A stretch of 6,665 bases of DNA from Chloroflexota bacterium (GTDB taxonomy: Bacteria; Chloroflexota; Anaerolineae; Aggregatilineales; UBA3940), in NCBI GenBank assembly GCA_010092775.1, contig JAADYZ010000046.1:1-6665 (forward strand), given 5' to 3'. Below are positions 6,044 to 6,665 of this stretch, piece after piece (within the stretch, counting starts at the first letter, position 1; the number at the start of each line of letters is the position of its first letter). Position numbers and translations under genes: made by a program. The notes below the pieces were generated by a model that made no database searches, was not told where the DNA came from, and saw only the letters and a program-made list of their open reading frames with translations.

Positions 6044-6053
6044 TCTCCGCACA

Positions 6054-6518
6054 ATGGATGACCACGTGATCTGGATGCGGGCCGCCTTAGAGGAAGCCCG
6101 CTTGGCGGCTGAGGCGGGCGACATCCCTGTCGGTGCGGTGGCCGTCTACCAAGGGCACATCATCGGACGTGGGCGCAATCGTAAAGAAGTGGATCAAGAC
6201 CCCACCGCCCATGCCGAGATCATGGCCCTGCGTGAAGCCGCTCAAGCGCTTCGGAGTTGGCGCCTCATCGACGTGACCCTCTACTGCACCTTAGAGCCCT
6301 GTGCCATGTGCGCAGGGGCGATGGTGCAAGCGCGTTTGTCACGCTTGATCTGGGCAACTGACGATCCGAAAGCTGGGGCTGGCGGTTCTATCATGGACCT
6401 GTTGCAGCATCCCCAGCTCAATCATGTTGTCATCGTCGAGTCAGGCATCCTGGCTGAAGAAGCGCAGCAGCAGCTCAAGGACTTTTTCGCTGGGCTGCGT
6501 GCGCAAGGCAAGAAGTAA
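6054..6518 (+). CDS. tadA: tRNA-specific adenosine deaminase
   Basis: The 154-residue product is a complete cytidine/deoxycytidylate-deaminase-fold enzyme of the TadA type. It carries the zinc site H53-A-E55 (Glu as proton shuttle) and P82-C83-x2-C86, together with the family segments DIPVGAVAV (23-31), RNRKE (41-45) and DDPKAGAGGSIMDLL (103-117). TadA deaminates the wobble adenosine A34 of tRNA-Arg(ACG) to inosine in the cytoplasm and is normally essential. Length and motif order are those of full-length bacterial TadA. ATG 6054 is the start because the in-frame TTG further upstream lies inside the promoter. The message appears to be near-leaderless. The stop TAA 6516-6518 is 6 bp before the tRNA-Ser gene, so both are likely on one transcript. 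The neighbouring tRNA is not TadA's substrate, since its anticodon is CGA. Confidence 0.95.
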   Translation: MDDHVIWMRAALEEARLAAEAGDIPVGAVAVYQGHIIGRGRNRKEVDQDPTAHAEIMALREAAQALRSWRLIDVTLYCTLEPCAMCAGAMVQARLSRLIWATDDPKAGAGGSIMDLLQHPQLNHVVIVESGILAEEAQQQLKDFFAGLRAQGKK

Positions 6519-6524
6519 CCGTCC

Positions 6525-6611
6525 GGAGAGGTGCCAGAGTGGACGATTGGGGCGGTCTCGAAAACCGTTGTGGCCTTTGGGTCACCGTGGGTTCGAATCC
6601 CACCCTCTCCG
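6525..6611 (+). tRNA. tRNA-Ser (anticodon CGA)
   Basis: The 87-nt molecule folds as a class II tRNA. The acceptor stem is GGAGAGG (6525-6531) with CCTCTCC (6604-6610), and the D stem is CCA/TGG (6534-6536, 6548-6550). The anticodon stem GCGGT/ACCGT (6552-6556, 6564-6568) surrounds the loop CTCGAAA with anticodon CGA at 6559-6561. A long variable arm pairs GTGGCC (6570-6575) with GGTCAC (6580-6585). The T stem is GTGGG/CCCAC around TTCGAAT (6592-6598). The discriminator G6611 fits serine identity. It decodes UCG. The 3' CCA is not encoded (CCT follows G6611) and must be added by the CCA enzyme. It follows tadA by 6 bp with no promoter of its own visible. Confidence 0.96.
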
Positions 6612-6620
6612 CCTCACCCT

Positions 6621-6656
6621 AAACCACAGTGAAGCTGCTCACTGTGGTTTTGCTTT
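6621..6656 (+). terminator. Strong intrinsic terminator after tRNA-Ser
   Basis: A perfect 12-bp stem, AAACCACAGTGA (6621-6632) with TCACTGTGGTTT (6639-6650), closes a 6-nt loop. The following TTTTGCTTT run (6648-6656) gives the U tract. It lies 10 nt after the tRNA and ends the tadA-tRNA-Ser unit. The A-rich 5' arm could make it work on the opposite strand as well. Confidence 0.88.
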
Positions 6657-6665
6657 ACCCCCTTC

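Noticed and set aside
6015..6053. TTG start for tadA 13 codons upstream
   Set aside because: The TTG is part of the -35 hexamer of a near-consensus promoter, so it would not be in the mRNA; the TadA family also normally begins close to the ATG at 6054.

Overview
The window looks like ordinary chromosomal DNA from a GC-moderate bacterium (roughly mid-to-high 50s % GC by eye, not counted). A member of the Chloroflexota (Anaerolineae-like) is my best guess. The clues are a lipoprotein with a long Thr/Pro-rich stalk joined to a sulfatase-modifying-factor (SUMF1) fold, a DUF4349 membrane protein, and the densely packed mix of orientations. This is inference; no marker gene here fixes the taxonomy. 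I see no insertion sequence, phage gene, CRISPR array or toxin-antitoxin pair.

Layout. The left edge carries the C-terminal part of a glycerol-3-phosphate dehydrogenase (glpD-like, + strand), closed by a hairpin terminator. Next is a SUMF1-fold lipoprotein (+), which meets a calcineurin-like metallophosphoesterase (-) tail to tail with an 8-bp gap. A 211-bp divergent region (2397-2607) separates the phosphoesterase from an acyl-CoA-dehydrogenase-fold flavoprotein (+). The flavoprotein is followed after only 2 bp by a two-helix membrane protein resembling DUF3592. That pair meets a DUF4349 membrane protein (-) tail to tail with a 3-bp gap. The DUF4349 gene is probably co-transcribed with a small upstream gene (-) whose 106-aa product ends in an H-x3-C-x-C-x2-C cluster. 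A second divergent region (5938-6053) leads to tadA (+), then, 6 bp later, a tRNA-Ser(CGA) and a strong intrinsic terminator.

How the genes fit together. The clearest functional unit is tadA with tRNA-Ser: one strong promoter, a near-leaderless mRNA, the tRNA as the last element, then a terminator. The flavoprotein and its membrane partner form a second, tightly coupled unit of unknown purpose. The other genes are single cell-envelope or metabolic functions that need not be related. I did not find a convincing new multi-gene system. The points most worth a second look are the promoter architecture at tadA, a 10-bp repeat (GGTCAAACCG) present once near each predicted promoter of the 2397-2607 region, the flavoprotein without an apparent catalytic glutamate, and the small Cys/His-tailed protein.
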